Assembly: GCA_964491785.1 (NCBI GenBank)
Contig: CAZBGS010000002.1
Span: 1-64,000, forward strand
Origin: RZZS01 sp964491785
GTDB lineage: Bacteria; Pseudomonadota; Alphaproteobacteria; Micavibrionales; Micavibrionaceae
Direction of reading: 5' to 3'
DNA: 64,000 bases
Translations under genes and position numbers: made by a program
Shown: positions 8,872 through 18,069 of the stretch, piece after piece
How positions within the stretch are numbered: position 1 is the stretch's first letter
Layout of the letters: each line of letters begins with the position of its first letter
The notes under the pieces: model-generated
Databases searched by the model: none
What the model saw: the letters and a program-made list of their open reading frames with translations, nothing else
Told to the model about the DNA's origin: nothing

Positions 8872-10101
8872 TTATGCCCTCCGCTTGAAATCGCCGTGAA
8901 TGACCTTCCCGCCGCTTGCCAGCGCGTCCAGAAAGTCGGCATAGCGTTGCATCATTTCGGTTCGCTCTTTCAGGAATTGCGCCCGGTCGTATGCTGCATC
9001 AACTTTGTTCTTATGAGCATGCGCCAGTTGCCTGTCTATGACTTCATGGCGGTATCCAAGTTGCTCTTTAATGTTGCTCATAGCCAGCGCGCGGAAGCCG
9101 TGCCCGGTCATTTTGCCGCCGTATCCCATGCGCTTTAACGCCATAAGGATCGTATTGTTGCTCATATGGTTTTTGGGCTTTACCAGATTAGGAAATACCC
9201 ATTCCCAGCTACCGGTGGATTCCTGTTGCTCCCTGAGTAATTCTACAGCTTGCCGGGATAGTGGCACTATGTGATCCCGCCGCATCTTCATGCGCTCCGC
9301 CGGGATAAGCCACTGTCCGGCCTCAAGGTCGATTTCTTCCCACTTCGCGCCTATCAGTTCACTGGTTCGCACAAAGGTAAGCATCAGCAATTTTATGGCC
9401 CTGATAGTTTGGGGGTACAGGCGTTTTTTGTTTCGGTTCAGTGCCCCCAAAAATTCCGGGAGTTCTTTAACGTCAAAGCAAGCGAAGTGTTCTTTCTTGA
9501 AAGGTTTCAGGGATTCTTTTGGCTTCAGGTCGCGCGTGGGGTCGCTTTCCACATAGTTACGGGGTATTCCATAGCGGAAAACCTGCCCGCATACCTGAAG
9601 GGCACGGCGAGCCAGTTCATGCGCCCCCCTGTCTTCGATCTTCTGAATGCACTTCAAAACCTGATTAGGGGTAATACTACGGATAGGGAAGGGGCCAATT
9701 TCCGGGAACACGTCCATTTCAAGCCGATGCAAAACATCATTGCCGTGTCTTTCCGTCCAGCGTGCTTTCTGGTGTTCATGCCATTCACGCGCCACGAGTT
9801 CAAAGGTATTCTCCGAACTTTCCCGCGCCTGAAGCTTTTCTTCTTTCCGGGCAAGGGAAGGGTCGATCCCGGCTTTAATCAGCTTCCTTATTTTTTCCCG
9901 TTCCTCTCTTGCCTCTGCAAGCGAAGTCTCCGGGTATGATCCCAGTCCAAGCGTGTTTTCTTTGCCGTGCATGCGGTATTTAAGACGCCATAGCTTCGAG
10001 CCGTGGGGTTTTACGTGCAGGTACATACCCCCACCATCAGACAGTTTATAGGGCTTATCCTTGGGCTTTGCATTCTTGCATGCTGTATCTGTAAGCTTCA
10101 T
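8872..10101 (-). CDS. P4-type tyrosine recombinase/integrase
   Basis: Site-specific integrase (409 aa, full length). An N-terminal arm-binding domain of the DUF4102 type (SDGGGMYLHVKPHGSK) precedes a core-binding domain and the catalytic domain. The catalytic residues are all visible: R245 (FVRTSEL), H334 and R337 (GHGFRA), H361 (LAHAHK) and the nucleophile Y371 (AAYDRAQFL). It reads away from tRNA-Ser, 177 bases from the tRNA 3' end, the standard geometry for an element inserted in a tRNA gene. The recombinase therefore appears functional, even though a left attachment site cannot be found. Downstream gene starts one base after its stop. Confidence 0.93.
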   Translation of the reverse strand: MKLTDTACKNAKPKDKPYKLSDGGGMYLHVKPHGSKLWRLKYRMHGKENTLGLGSYPETSLAEAREEREKIRKLIKAGIDPSLARKEEKLQARESSENTFELVAREWHEHQKARWTERHGNDVLHRLEMDVFPEIGPFPIRSITPNQVLKCIQKIEDRGAHELARRALQVCGQVFRYGIPRNYVESDPTRDLKPKESLKPFKKEHFACFDVKELPEFLGALNRNKKRLYPQTIRAIKLLMLTFVRTSELIGAKWEEIDLEAGQWLIPAERMKMRRDHIVPLSRQAVELLREQQESTGSWEWVFPNLVKPKNHMSNNTILMALKRMGYGGKMTGHGFRALAMSNIKEQLGYRHEVIDRQLAHAHKNKVDAAYDRAQFLKERTEMMQRYADFLDALASGGKVIHGDFKRRA

Positions 10102-10232
10102 TTGGGGGTGCGCTCCACAGTTAGGGCCTATTCATGCCCCCAATCGTACCCCCAATTCTTGCGGTTGTAAACGAAAAGCTGCGAACGCCTGCGAATATCA
10201 GCAAACTGAAGTCTGTTGATTTTCTTGCCTTT

Positions 10233-10272
10233 TCGGGAATGTTGGTGAATAATCGTGAATGTCAGTGAAAGG
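10233..10272. repeat. Four 10-bp phased repeats beside tRNA-Ser, candidate integrase arm sites
   Basis: Four consecutive decamers share the core G(T/G)GAA at exact 10-base spacing: TCGGGAATGT, TGGTGAATAA, TCGTGAATGT and CAGTGAAAGG. They lie between the integrase start and the tRNA CCA end (10278). One-helical-turn phasing next to an attachment site is what arm-type integrase or excisionase sites look like; that role is inferred. Confidence 0.5.
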
Positions 10273-10274
10273 TA

Positions 10275-10367
<93 letters not shown>

Positions 10368-10383
10368 CTAGGTATGTCCGGAA

Positions 10384-10412
10384 TTTTTATTTCATATCTG
10401 TGATTAAAGCAA
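10384..10412 (-). promoter_or_regulatory. Sigma70-type promoter of tRNA-Ser
   Basis: On the minus strand, -35 TTGCTT (10407-10412) and -10 TAAAAA (10384-10389) are separated by 17 bases. Predicted transcription start is about 10377, ten bases before the mature tRNA 5' end at 10367. Confidence 0.55.
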
Positions 10413-10434
10413 GTGAGAGTTATTTATAATATTC

Positions 10435-10456
10435 AACCCCGGCATATGCCGGGGTT
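10435..10456 (-). terminator. Palindromic hairpin downstream of DUF892 gene
   Basis: Perfect 22-base palindrome (AACCCCGGCA / TGCCGGGGTT around TA), 25 bases past the stop of the leftward gene at 10481. The T-run is weak on that strand (GAATATT), so termination is likely but not certain. It also shields the tRNA promoter. Confidence 0.55.
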
Positions 10457-10480
10457 GCATTGCGATAGGCGGGATTAAAG

Positions 10481-10975
10481 TCAGGCGCCGGCTGCCTGCT
10501 GGTTGATGTGTTTTATTGCGAGGTCGGTCAGCAGCATGTCGGTTTTCTTTTCTTCTTCGAGGGTTTCTTCGAGAAGATCGGCGCTGTCGTCGTGGCCGAG
10601 CATTTTGGCAAGGGTTTTCAGCGTGCCGTAGGTGGCGATTTCGTAATGCTCGATTTTCTGGGCGGCGGAAATAAGCGCGGCGTCGAGGACTTTCTTGTCG
10701 TCCACATGACTCATTATTTCATCGCCTTCCTCGATAAGGCCGACCATGGCCTGACATTCCTGGCCTTCAGGGGAAACGTCGAGGGTTTCGAAAATCTTCT
10801 CCAGCCTGTCGATCTGGTTTTGCGTTTCTTCGTGGTGGCGGCGGTAAGCTTCTTTCAGATCGTCGGAAGACGCTTCCTGTTCCATTTTCTCAAGTCCTTC
10901 CAGGATGCGGTTCTCGGCGTCGTAAATATCGCGCAGCTGGCTCATGTATAAATCTTCCAGTGAATTTATGTGCAT
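10481..10975 (-). CDS. Ferritin-like DUF892 protein (YciE/YciF family)
   Basis: 164-aa cytoplasmic protein of the DUF892 family, a four-helix ferritin-like fold. Family features visible are the start SLEDLYMSQLRDIYDAENRILEGL, the RRHHEETQNQIDRLEKIF helix, and EHYEIATYGTLKTLA followed by LLEETLEEEKKTD. The Glu/His pattern (E..H and EE..) is consistent with a di-metal site. Homologues are induced by osmotic or general stress, but their reaction is not established. ATG at 10975 has AAGGAGA ten bases upstream. It stands alone between a hairpin and the autotransporter gene. Confidence 0.88.
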   Translation of the reverse strand: MHINSLEDLYMSQLRDIYDAENRILEGLEKMEQEASSDDLKEAYRRHHEETQNQIDRLEKIFETLDVSPEGQECQAMVGLIEEGDEIMSHVDDKKVLDAALISAAQKIEHYEIATYGTLKTLAKMLGHDDSADLLEETLEEEKKTDMLLTDLAIKHINQQAAGA

Positions 10976-11065
10976 TAATTCTTCTCCTTGTGGTGAGTTG
11001 TATTGTTAAAGACCAACGGAAGCGAGCCGGGCTAATTCCGCGAAGCACTTGTTGTGAATTTGAAT

Positions 11066-14000
11066 TTATTGCTGCGGGTCGGAGGTCAGATAGGGATCGG
11101 CGTCGATGTTGCTTGCGGCCTGTTCCTTGGAAATTTCCGAGGGGAGAAGTCCGGCGGCGGTTCCCCACCAGTTGTTTTCGGCTTTCAGCGTGCCGCCGTC
11201 AAGATCAAGCCTGATTTCTTCAAGACGGTTTCCGAAGACGCGGTTTTGACCTGTGCTGCCGAGCGCGCCGCCGCCCATGTCGAAAGTCATGGCCAGTGTG
11301 GAGTCATCATTGAAGAAAAGCCCGTAACCGTTGTTTTCAGTGCCGGTTACGGTATTGCCCTGAAGCATGGCGGAGATGAAGCTATTGTTTGCGCTATTAA
11401 AATAGTATCCGTATGTACGATTGCCGGTTACGATGTTGTCAATGAAAGTTGAAGTTTGAGAGCTGTCGTTGGCGGTACGCAGGTAAACGCCAAAACTTTT
11501 ATTACCAGCAATAACGTTGTCCGAGTAGGTTCCGTTGATGGAACCAGAATTAATTGTATACAGGTAAAGCCCGTAGCTGGAGTTGTTAGATATCGTATTG
11601 CCCGAGAAGGTTCCGTTGATAACGCCGCTGACGGTGCTGTAGAGGTAGAGGCCATATGAGTTGCTGCCGGAGATGGTGTTTCCGATAAAGGCGCCGGTAA
11701 TGACGCCGCTATCGACGCTGTTAAATTGTACTCCATTATTGCTATTATCAATGAATGAGTTACCCGACAGGTTCGCCGTCAGGGAACTGGTGTTCTGACT
11801 GTATATGTATGCTCCGTGGGCGCCGTTTCCGGAGACATGGTTGTTTGTGGCGGTGCCGTTTACACTTCCGCCTAGCAAGGCGTTCATATAGAAGCCGGAA
11901 CTGGTATTTCCAGTGATATTATTTCCGGTAATGGATCCGGTCGTCGAACTGGTATCGGTGCCGACCAGAGTTACGCCGTATCCGGTATTGCCGCTGATTG
12001 TGTTGCCGGAAACCGTTCCGTTCATGGTGCTGTTGCTTTCGCTTCTTATAACGATGCCGGTTGCGGTATTGCCCCGCAGTATGTTCCCTGTAAATGTCAC
12101 GTTTGAAGTTGAGTCGACAGTGCTTCTGGCATATATGGCGGAGGATGTGTTGTCTTCCACGGTATTTTCGCTTGCCGTGACGGTCAATCCGCTGGTATCT
12201 GCCGTGAGGAAGGATATACCGTAACTGTTGTTGCCGAAGATATGGTTTTGCGTTACGGAGCCGTTAAGGGTGCTTGTGCCCTGGCTGTATTGATGGATGC
12301 CATAGCTGCTATTGCCGCTTATGATGTTTCCGGTGACGTTTTCTGTAAGGCTGCTGCCGCCAAGGCTGTTAAGCATGATACCGTAGTTGCTGTTATCGAA
12401 GACGGTATTCCCGCTGATAAGGGGATTTGAAACGCTGGTGGCCTCGCTGCGAACATGTAATCCGTATCTGCCGGAATTGGAGAAGCTGTTTCCTTCTATC
12501 GTCGAATTGAGTACGGCTGTGCCCTGTGTAAGGATGTAAACAGCGTCCTGGAATACGTTTCGCACCGTGTTGCGCGAAAGGTCGAGATTGTAGGAGCCTG
12601 CCGCATTGTACTGGGCGAAGATGCCATAGTGGGTTGTGGCATTGCCAATGTTATCCACGGTTACATCATGGACGGATATGTTATCGGCGTTTGAAATATA
12701 AATGCCACTGTTTGTAATGTCTTTGACCGAGAGGCCGGCGATTTCGACGTCATTGGCGGAAACGGTTATTCCGATCCCCGCCGTATTGCTGATTACGGGC
12801 GGGGTGGAAGCTTTGATCGCGATGGTGTTCGGTGAAAAGCCGTTCAGAACAAGTCCGAGATTGGCAAAAGTCAGCGAGACGCCCGCGCCGATCAGCTTCT
12901 GTCCAAGTTTTGCCAGCGTGATGCCGGAGTTCTGGCCGGCGGAAGTGCCGTCTCCGCTATGAACATATATAATTTCGTTTGCCGCGGCTGCCGCCTGCGC
13001 GTCGGCGAGGACGTTGAACGGGGATTCAATGCTGCCGTTACCTCCGGGAGTCGAAGTGTTATCAACGTGATAGATAACCGGAGGGGTTCCGGTCGCGGCG
13101 TTCAATACGGCGGCGTTGCTCACGGGGGTTGAAGAGCGCGTTTCGGGACGGGTCACGATATCGATGTCTCTTATGACTTGTTCGTCCAGCCGGGCGTATA
13201 TGCCTTGCGGTTTTGTCTTGCGGGAGGAGTAACCGCCCAGAGGAAAACGCAGGCGCAGTTCAGCATAACTGGTTTCGCCTCTGATATTGTCGTGCTGGTA
13301 TTCATATCCGAGTTGCAGCCAGTCGGTGACCCGCATTCTGGCGCGGGCGCGCAGACCGTTGATGGTGTCTGAATCATCGTGGTCAAAATGATAAAAACCG
13401 CCGTAGACCCTCGCGTCTTCAAAGAACGGGAGTTTAATACCCGTTTCGAAATCCATGCCCGATAGCGGGGTTTCTGAAGTTGTTTGCAGATACCTGCTTG
13501 CTACAAGGCCGTGGCCGGAGAAGTCTACGTTTGTGGTTTCGGTCTGGCCGACATATTTGGTTTCACTTAGGGACTGGTAGAAATTGGTGCGGAAATCGAG
13601 ATCTTCGGTCAGTAGCTCCAGGCCGAAGGTCATTTGTGAAAACATATTATTTAATTCGGAAACGCGGCGGTCGAAGAATCCGTAAGCGCCCACCAGAAAG
13701 TCGCGGCCCGAAGGGATGTGACGGAAGCCGAAGCCGAGATTGCCCTCTCTGCCATCGTTATCGTCAGCCGAAATCCTGATGTCGCCGAATGTCAAATACT
13801 CGCCGTTCCAGCTCAGAGGAAAGAACAGTTCCGTTCCCGTGATTGTGCGGTCGTTCCCCATCTTGACGTAAGCGTCGAGACGTGGGCGGATGTAATAGTC
13901 TTTGGGGGATTCCTGAAGCGGCGCTGGCAATTCTTCCGCAGTTTCAGGCATTTTCAGGACTGTATTTACCTGCGGGATATCGGGATCGGCGGATTGCGGC

Positions 14001-14212
14001 GGTGCATCATCCCGGGTAAGCTGTTCCCGCAGGGTATGATTTTCAAGTAGCAACGCCTTGTTACGTTCTTCGAGCTGTGCAATGATTCGCAAGGCTTCTT
14101 CCATGTTTTCCGGCCTGCCGCCTGCCGCAAAAGCCTGGCTTTGCCCTGCGGCAGCCAGCGCCAACACCAGATAACTTGCGTTTCCGAGATATCGAAGCAA
14201 AATCAAATCCAT
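11066..14212 (-). CDS. Inverse autotransporter with right-handed beta-helix passenger
   Basis: 1048-aa surface protein. Signal peptide about 1-30 (hydrophobic LVLALAAAG, cleavage near AFA-AG). A short coiled coil at 36-67 (Leu-rich, Glu/Arg) precedes an inverse-autotransporter beta-barrel at about 107-345 (LDAYVKMGNDRTITGTELFF, then GYGFF-like strand DFLVGAYGFFDRR). A pectate-lyase-like domain opens at about 375 (HVDNTSTPGGNGS-SPF), and residues 520-978 are 17 repeats of exactly 27 residues with consensus GNTISGNSSYG. The C-terminus has the beta-helix end signature NNWWG. N-terminal barrel and C-terminal passenger define intimin/invasin-like topology, so the passenger should face outward as an adhesin or glycan-binding protein. 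The start lacks a clear ribosome-binding site. Confidence 0.9.
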   Translation of the reverse strand: MDLILLRYLGNASYLVLALAAAGQSQAFAAGGRPENMEEALRIIAQLEERNKALLLENHTLREQLTRDDAPPQSADPDIPQVNTVLKMPETAEELPAPLQESPKDYYIRPRLDAYVKMGNDRTITGTELFFPLSWNGEYLTFGDIRISADDNDGREGNLGFGFRHIPSGRDFLVGAYGFFDRRVSELNNMFSQMTFGLELLTEDLDFRTNFYQSLSETKYVGQTETTNVDFSGHGLVASRYLQTTSETPLSGMDFETGIKLPFFEDARVYGGFYHFDHDDSDTINGLRARARMRVTDWLQLGYEYQHDNIRGETSYAELRLRFPLGGYSSRKTKPQGIYARLDEQVIRDIDIVTRPETRSSTPVSNAAVLNAATGTPPVIYHVDNTSTPGGNGSIESPFNVLADAQAAAAANEIIYVHSGDGTSAGQNSGITLAKLGQKLIGAGVSLTFANLGLVLNGFSPNTIAIKASTPPVISNTAGIGITVSANDVEIAGLSVKDITNSGIYISNADNISVHDVTVDNIGNATTHYGIFAQYNAAGSYNLDLSRNTVRNVFQDAVYILTQGTAVLNSTIEGNSFSNSGRYGLHVRSEATSVSNPLISGNTVFDNSNYGIMLNSLGGSSLTENVTGNIISGNSSYGIHQYSQGTSTLNGSVTQNHIFGNNSYGISFLTADTSGLTVTASENTVEDNTSSAIYARSTVDSTSNVTFTGNILRGNTATGIVIRSESNSTMNGTVSGNTISGNTGYGVTLVGTDTSSTTGSITGNNITGNTSSGFYMNALLGGSVNGTATNNHVSGNGAHGAYIYSQNTSSLTANLSGNSFIDNSNNGVQFNSVDSGVITGAFIGNTISGSNSYGLYLYSTVSGVINGTFSGNTISNNSSYGLYLYTINSGSINGTYSDNVIAGNKSFGVYLRTANDSSQTSTFIDNIVTGNRTYGYYFNSANNSFISAMLQGNTVTGTENNGYGLFFNDDSTLAMTFDMGGGALGSTGQNRVFGNRLEEIRLDLDGGTLKAENNWWGTAAGLLPSEISKEQAASNIDADPYLTSDPQQ
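11279..12655 (-). repeat. 17 tandem 81-bp repeats encoding 27-residue beta-helix rungs
   Basis: Residues 520-978 of the autotransporter divide into 17 consecutive units of exactly 27 residues with no insertion or deletion, each starting near G/D-N-x-(I/V/F) and with a conserved Gly at unit position 11. Units 13 and 14 (GNTISGSNSYGLYLYS, GNTISNNSSYGLYLYT) are the most alike, suggesting recent duplication. Confidence 0.9.
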
Positions 14213-14337
14213 TATTTATGAAGCGGTTTAGAGGCTATCAGATTTCCATCGTATGCAAAAGAGCCCTTTGAATATCGCTATTCCGGAGGCAGAAGGCTGA
14301 TTGCTTTCACGCAGTTTCCGCAAAACAGCGGGATCCC

Positions 14338-16803
14338 TCATTCGTTCAGCAGGTCGTTACTGGAGATCGACTTTATCAGGCCGTAGCGCAGTTTTTCCCG
14401 CATCTCTTCGTCGGTAATTTTACCGCCGGAGTTCAGCTGGACGTAAAAGACATCGACCGCTCTTATGCCGTGGGTGGTGATCTTGGCGCTGTGGATGGTC
14501 AGGCCATGGTCGCGCAGGGTGCAGGTCAGGCTGTAGAGCAGTCCGGGGCGGTCTCTTGCGGTCACTTCGATTACGGTGTCGGTGCGGCTGGCGCGGTTAT
14601 TGATACGCACTCTTACGGGAACGTCGAAAATCCCGTCTTTTCCGTGCGCGTTTCTGAAGTGGCGGGCGATACATGCTTCGACGTCAAGGACTCCGTGCAG
14701 GGTGCCGATAATGGAATCCTTCACCTGCTTCTGGCGCCATATCTTGTCGAAAGGTTTGCCGGAGGCGTTCTGGATCATGAAAGTGTCGACCACAGTTCCG
14801 TCTTCGCGGGTGCTGATACGGGCTTCGATGATGTTGGCTCCGGCGGATGAAAGGCCTCCGGCCAGGGTTGCGAACAGTCCGGGGCGGTCGCTGGTGTAGA
14901 TGGTTACAAGTGTTGCCTCATGGCCTGGAGAAGGTGCGAACTCGATTAGCGTCTGTCCGCGAATGAAGTCCTGAGGAAGCGGAAGATCCGGCTTTTCGGG
15001 CGACACCGTTTCCGCGCCGCTAAGCATGGCGAGGGACTTGTTGAAGAGGTCTTCAAGAAGTTTGGATTTCCAGGCGTTCCACCGGCCCGGCCCCACGGCG
15101 ATGATATCTGCGGTCGTCAGCACCAGAAGCAGGCGCAGGCGTTCGGGGTCATAGACGCGAAAGGCAAAGTCCTCGATCGTCTTCGGGTCTTCGAGGTCGC
15201 GTTTGAAAGCCACGTCAGACATCAGCAGGTGGTCGAATACAAGCCAAGAGACCAGCCGCGTTTCCTTGTCGTCAAGCCCCAGTCTCGGGCAAAGGGCGAG
15301 AGCCAGCTCCGCTCCGAGGAGAGAGTGGTTACCGCCTCTGCCCTTGCAGATATCGTGGAGGAAAAGGGCAGTGAAAAGCGCACGGCGGTTTTGTATGTCA
15401 ATCATTGCCTTGCATGCGGCAGGAGCTTCGCCGCAAAGATCCCCGTTTTCGATTTTATTCAGAGTGTCGATCGCTCGTATAGTGTGTTCGTCGACTGTGA
15501 AAACGTGGTAGCGGTCAAACTGCATCAATGCGATTATGCGGCCAAATGCCGGAATGAACTTGGCCAGAACTCCGGCTTCGTTCATGCGGCGCAGGATGCG
15601 GGCGGTGTCATTGCGGCTGGTCAGGATTTCCATGAACAATTCGTTTGCCGTCCTGTCGTTACGGAAGCTGTCGCCGATCAAGTTGAGTTTTCTGGTGATG
15701 CGACGCAATGCGAAAGGGTGGATGTCTGTTCCTGCCTTTTGCGCCGCATGAAAAATTCCGATGATTTCAACCGGATTGTTTTCAAGATTCAGATGTCCGG
15801 GGAAATCCAGGCGGCCGTTGTGGAAAAGAAATCCCGATTTATTTTTGGGTTTTTCTCTCATTGCGTTTTCCCGAGCCTCAATCGAGGCGCAAACGATCCT
15901 GCCGAGATCGCCGATGTCGCGGGTGACAAGAAAGTAATGTTTCATAAAACGCTCGACTGCCTTGCCGGTGCCTCTTTCACGGTATCCGAGGCGGCGGGCG
16001 ATGGCGGGCTGAATATCGAAGTGCAGGCGTTCCTCCGGTCGGCCAGCAATATCATGCAGGTGGCAGCGGACGGTCAAAAGGAAGTCATGCGCCTTTGCAA
16101 AGCGTTTTGCCTCCTTTTCCGTGAGGATCGAATGCGCCACAAGGTCTTGCGGAGTGCGGGCGTCGTATAGCACGTCAGCTATCCAGAACAGGCTCTGGTA
16201 ATCGCGTAGTCCACCTTTGCCCTCCTTGATATTCGGCTCCAGAACGTAACGCGAGTCGCCAAACCTTCTGTGACGCTGCTCGCCCTCGGCAAGTTTGTCA
16301 TGAACATACTTATTCTTACGACGCTTGTTGCAGTATTTGGCCAGAGCTTTTTGAAGTGCGGATAGCTGAATTTCCGATCCGTAAAGCAAGCGGGAGTCGA
16401 GCAGGCTGGTGAGAACGGCCATATCGCAGCCGGCAAGCCTGACGCAATCCTTAACGGTTCTGGTGCAGTGACCTACTTTGGTGCCGGAGTCCCAGAGATG
16501 GTAAAGGAATTTTTCTATTTTTAGATTGATCTCAGGGGAGGCTCCGGGCGGGATCAGAAACATGATATCGATATCCGAACAGGGGCAAAGCTCCTGGCGG
16601 CCATAACCGCCAAGAGCGATTACCGCTATATCATTATCGAGGAATATTTCCGCCATGGCGCGCAAGCGGGTGTCAGTCAGGTGGCTTAACTGACGGGAAA
16701 ATTCCATGCCGCCGATCAAATTGGCGCGGAGGCGCATGAGTATTTTATCCCTGTCGTCCTGAAAAATGCTTAGTGCCTGTTGCATGACCTTCTCTAAACG
16801 CAA
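14338..16803 (-). CDS. glnD: Bifunctional [protein-PII] uridylyltransferase / UMP-removing enzyme
   Basis: Nitrogen sensor (821 aa) that uridylylates PII proteins when glutamine is low and removes UMP when it is high. The nucleotidyltransferase motif is at 65-80 (GGYGRQEL..SDIDI), an HD phosphohydrolase domain lies at about 465-500 (FLHDICKGRGGNHS), and two C-terminal ACT domains sense glutamine (YTSDRPGLFATLAGG and TARDRPGLLYSLTC). The protein is shorter at the N-terminus than many alphaproteobacterial GlnD proteins, but all domains are present. It follows mutS and a hydrolase gene on the same strand with a 40-base gap. No PII gene is in the window. Confidence 0.95.
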   Translation of the reverse strand: MRLEKVMQQALSIFQDDRDKILMRLRANLIGGMEFSRQLSHLTDTRLRAMAEIFLDNDIAVIALGGYGRQELCPCSDIDIMFLIPPGASPEINLKIEKFLYHLWDSGTKVGHCTRTVKDCVRLAGCDMAVLTSLLDSRLLYGSEIQLSALQKALAKYCNKRRKNKYVHDKLAEGEQRHRRFGDSRYVLEPNIKEGKGGLRDYQSLFWIADVLYDARTPQDLVAHSILTEKEAKRFAKAHDFLLTVRCHLHDIAGRPEERLHFDIQPAIARRLGYRERGTGKAVERFMKHYFLVTRDIGDLGRIVCASIEARENAMREKPKNKSGFLFHNGRLDFPGHLNLENNPVEIIGIFHAAQKAGTDIHPFALRRITRKLNLIGDSFRNDRTANELFMEILTSRNDTARILRRMNEAGVLAKFIPAFGRIIALMQFDRYHVFTVDEHTIRAIDTLNKIENGDLCGEAPAACKAMIDIQNRRALFTALFLHDICKGRGGNHSLLGAELALALCPRLGLDDKETRLVSWLVFDHLLMSDVAFKRDLEDPKTIEDFAFRVYDPERLRLLLVLTTADIIAVGPGRWNAWKSKLLEDLFNKSLAMLSGAETVSPEKPDLPLPQDFIRGQTLIEFAPSPGHEATLVTIYTSDRPGLFATLAGGLSSAGANIIEARISTREDGTVVDTFMIQNASGKPFDKIWRQKQVKDSIIGTLHGVLDVEACIARHFRNAHGKDGIFDVPVRVRINNRASRTDTVIEVTARDRPGLLYSLTCTLRDHGLTIHSAKITTHGIRAVDVFYVQLNSGGKITDEEMREKLRYGLIKSISSNDLLNE

Positions 16804-16843
16804 TGCTGCAATGCACTATAAGCATAGCTTAGGTGTAATACAA

Positions 16844-18004
16844 CTATGTTCTGCGGCTTCGTGCGTCTCTTGCATTGGCGGGAGATGGGGTAATATGCGG
16901 AGCGGGGAGCTGGCTGATAAATCTGCTGATTGCTTCATCGTAGCGTTTGCTTTGTTCCAGAAAGCCGGCGTGGCCGGCAAAGGGAATGCTGACAAGTTTT
17001 GAATCAGGTATACCATGAAGCATTTTACGGCTTGCGGAGGGAAGGGTGATACGGTCGGATTCTCCGGAGAGGATCAGCACGGGAACCTGGATACCGGGAA
17101 GCGATGCGGTTACATCCCATGAGAGCATGGCCAGATTGCCTTTGGCAACGACGGCCGGGTTCATTTTTACTGTGAAGCGGGTGGCGAAATCGAGCTGGCC
17201 CCTTGATACTTTCCGGCTGAATGCGGTTGCCCATGTGGCAAGATGAGCACTGCCGTTAAAGTAGCTCATCCAGTTCATTAACCAGACTAACGGTGAAAGG
17301 GCAATACTCAAATGCAGAAGCGGTATGATCAGCGGGTATTTCAAAATACGCAGCAGCGGCGCGGCGATAATGGTTTTAAGGGGCATGGAGGGAGTAGTGT
17401 CGACAAGAACTATCGCGGCTACGTTCTGATATATTGTATCCGGGTATCGGCTGCAACAGGTGAGAGTAATCATGCCGCCGATACTGTGGCCGATTAAAAC
17501 CACAGGCCTTTCGGCAGTGTCGTCGATGATCGTTTTCAGGTTGTCGGCAAAACGGTCGAGGCTATAATGTCTGTCCGCGGGCTGAGAAGACCGGCCAAGG
17601 CCCGGAAGATCCCACATGATCAATCTTGCTTCTTCCAGCAAAGTTTTTTTCTGGTAGTACCATACAGTGCTGTCAAGATTCCAGCCGTGGGTCATGATTA
17701 CCGGTCTGGAACTTTGCGAGCCAAGCTGCTCGATATGGATCTCTTCACCAAAAGATCCTTTAATGGTCTCTGTAATGCCGGTATGGTTCGGTTTTGGTTC
17801 ATCCTTGCCGCCGCGCAGAAATAACAGAAGAACCAAAGTCCGTCCTGAAACGGCAAGCAGCAGCAGTCCGATGCCAACGGCAAGCCATGCGTCATTAACC
17901 AGTTCGCCTTGATACCAGTCGTATATGACTTTACCGCCAAAGAAGACGACGGCTATTGAGAGCATCCCGGCAAGCCATTGAAATACCAGCGAAAGCGGTG
18001 ACAA
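16844..18004 (-). CDS. Membrane-anchored alpha/beta hydrolase
   Basis: 386-aa hydrolase with two N-terminal transmembrane helices (about 5-27 and 38-63) and a catalytic domain from about 100. The catalytic triad can be placed: nucleophile Ser in GHSIGG, Asp in SGESDRITLP and His in FAGHAGFLEQ. The oxyanion strand is VIMTHGWNLDS. The TTG start at 18004 is supported by GAGGAGG six bases upstream. It lies between mutS (66 bases) and glnD (40 bases), all leftward, so it may share their transcript. Substrate unknown: ester, lipid or epoxide hydrolases all use this fold. Confidence 0.85.
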   Translation of the reverse strand: MSPLSLVFQWLAGMLSIAVVFFGGKVIYDWYQGELVNDAWLAVGIGLLLLAVSGRTLVLLLFLRGGKDEPKPNHTGITETIKGSFGEEIHIEQLGSQSSRPVIMTHGWNLDSTVWYYQKKTLLEEARLIMWDLPGLGRSSQPADRHYSLDRFADNLKTIIDDTAERPVVLIGHSIGGMITLTCCSRYPDTIYQNVAAIVLVDTTPSMPLKTIIAAPLLRILKYPLIIPLLHLSIALSPLVWLMNWMSYFNGSAHLATWATAFSRKVSRGQLDFATRFTVKMNPAVVAKGNLAMLSWDVTASLPGIQVPVLILSGESDRITLPSASRKMLHGIPDSKLVSIPFAGHAGFLEQSKRYDEAISRFISQLPAPHITPSPANARDARSRRT

Positions 18005-18069
18005 TTGAACCTCCTCTCTATCACGAACTGCGAACAGGAGGGTGAAGTTCCGGAAAGGCCGGTTTTCCG

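Noticed and set aside
11279..12655. CRISPR-like array
   Set aside because: The 81-bp repeats are degenerate coding repeats in frame with a beta-helix protein, without conserved direct repeats or spacers.
15229..16170. 313-codon open frame on the plus strand
   Set aside because: Antisense to glnD, which has complete catalytic motifs; frame arises from GC-rich codon bias.
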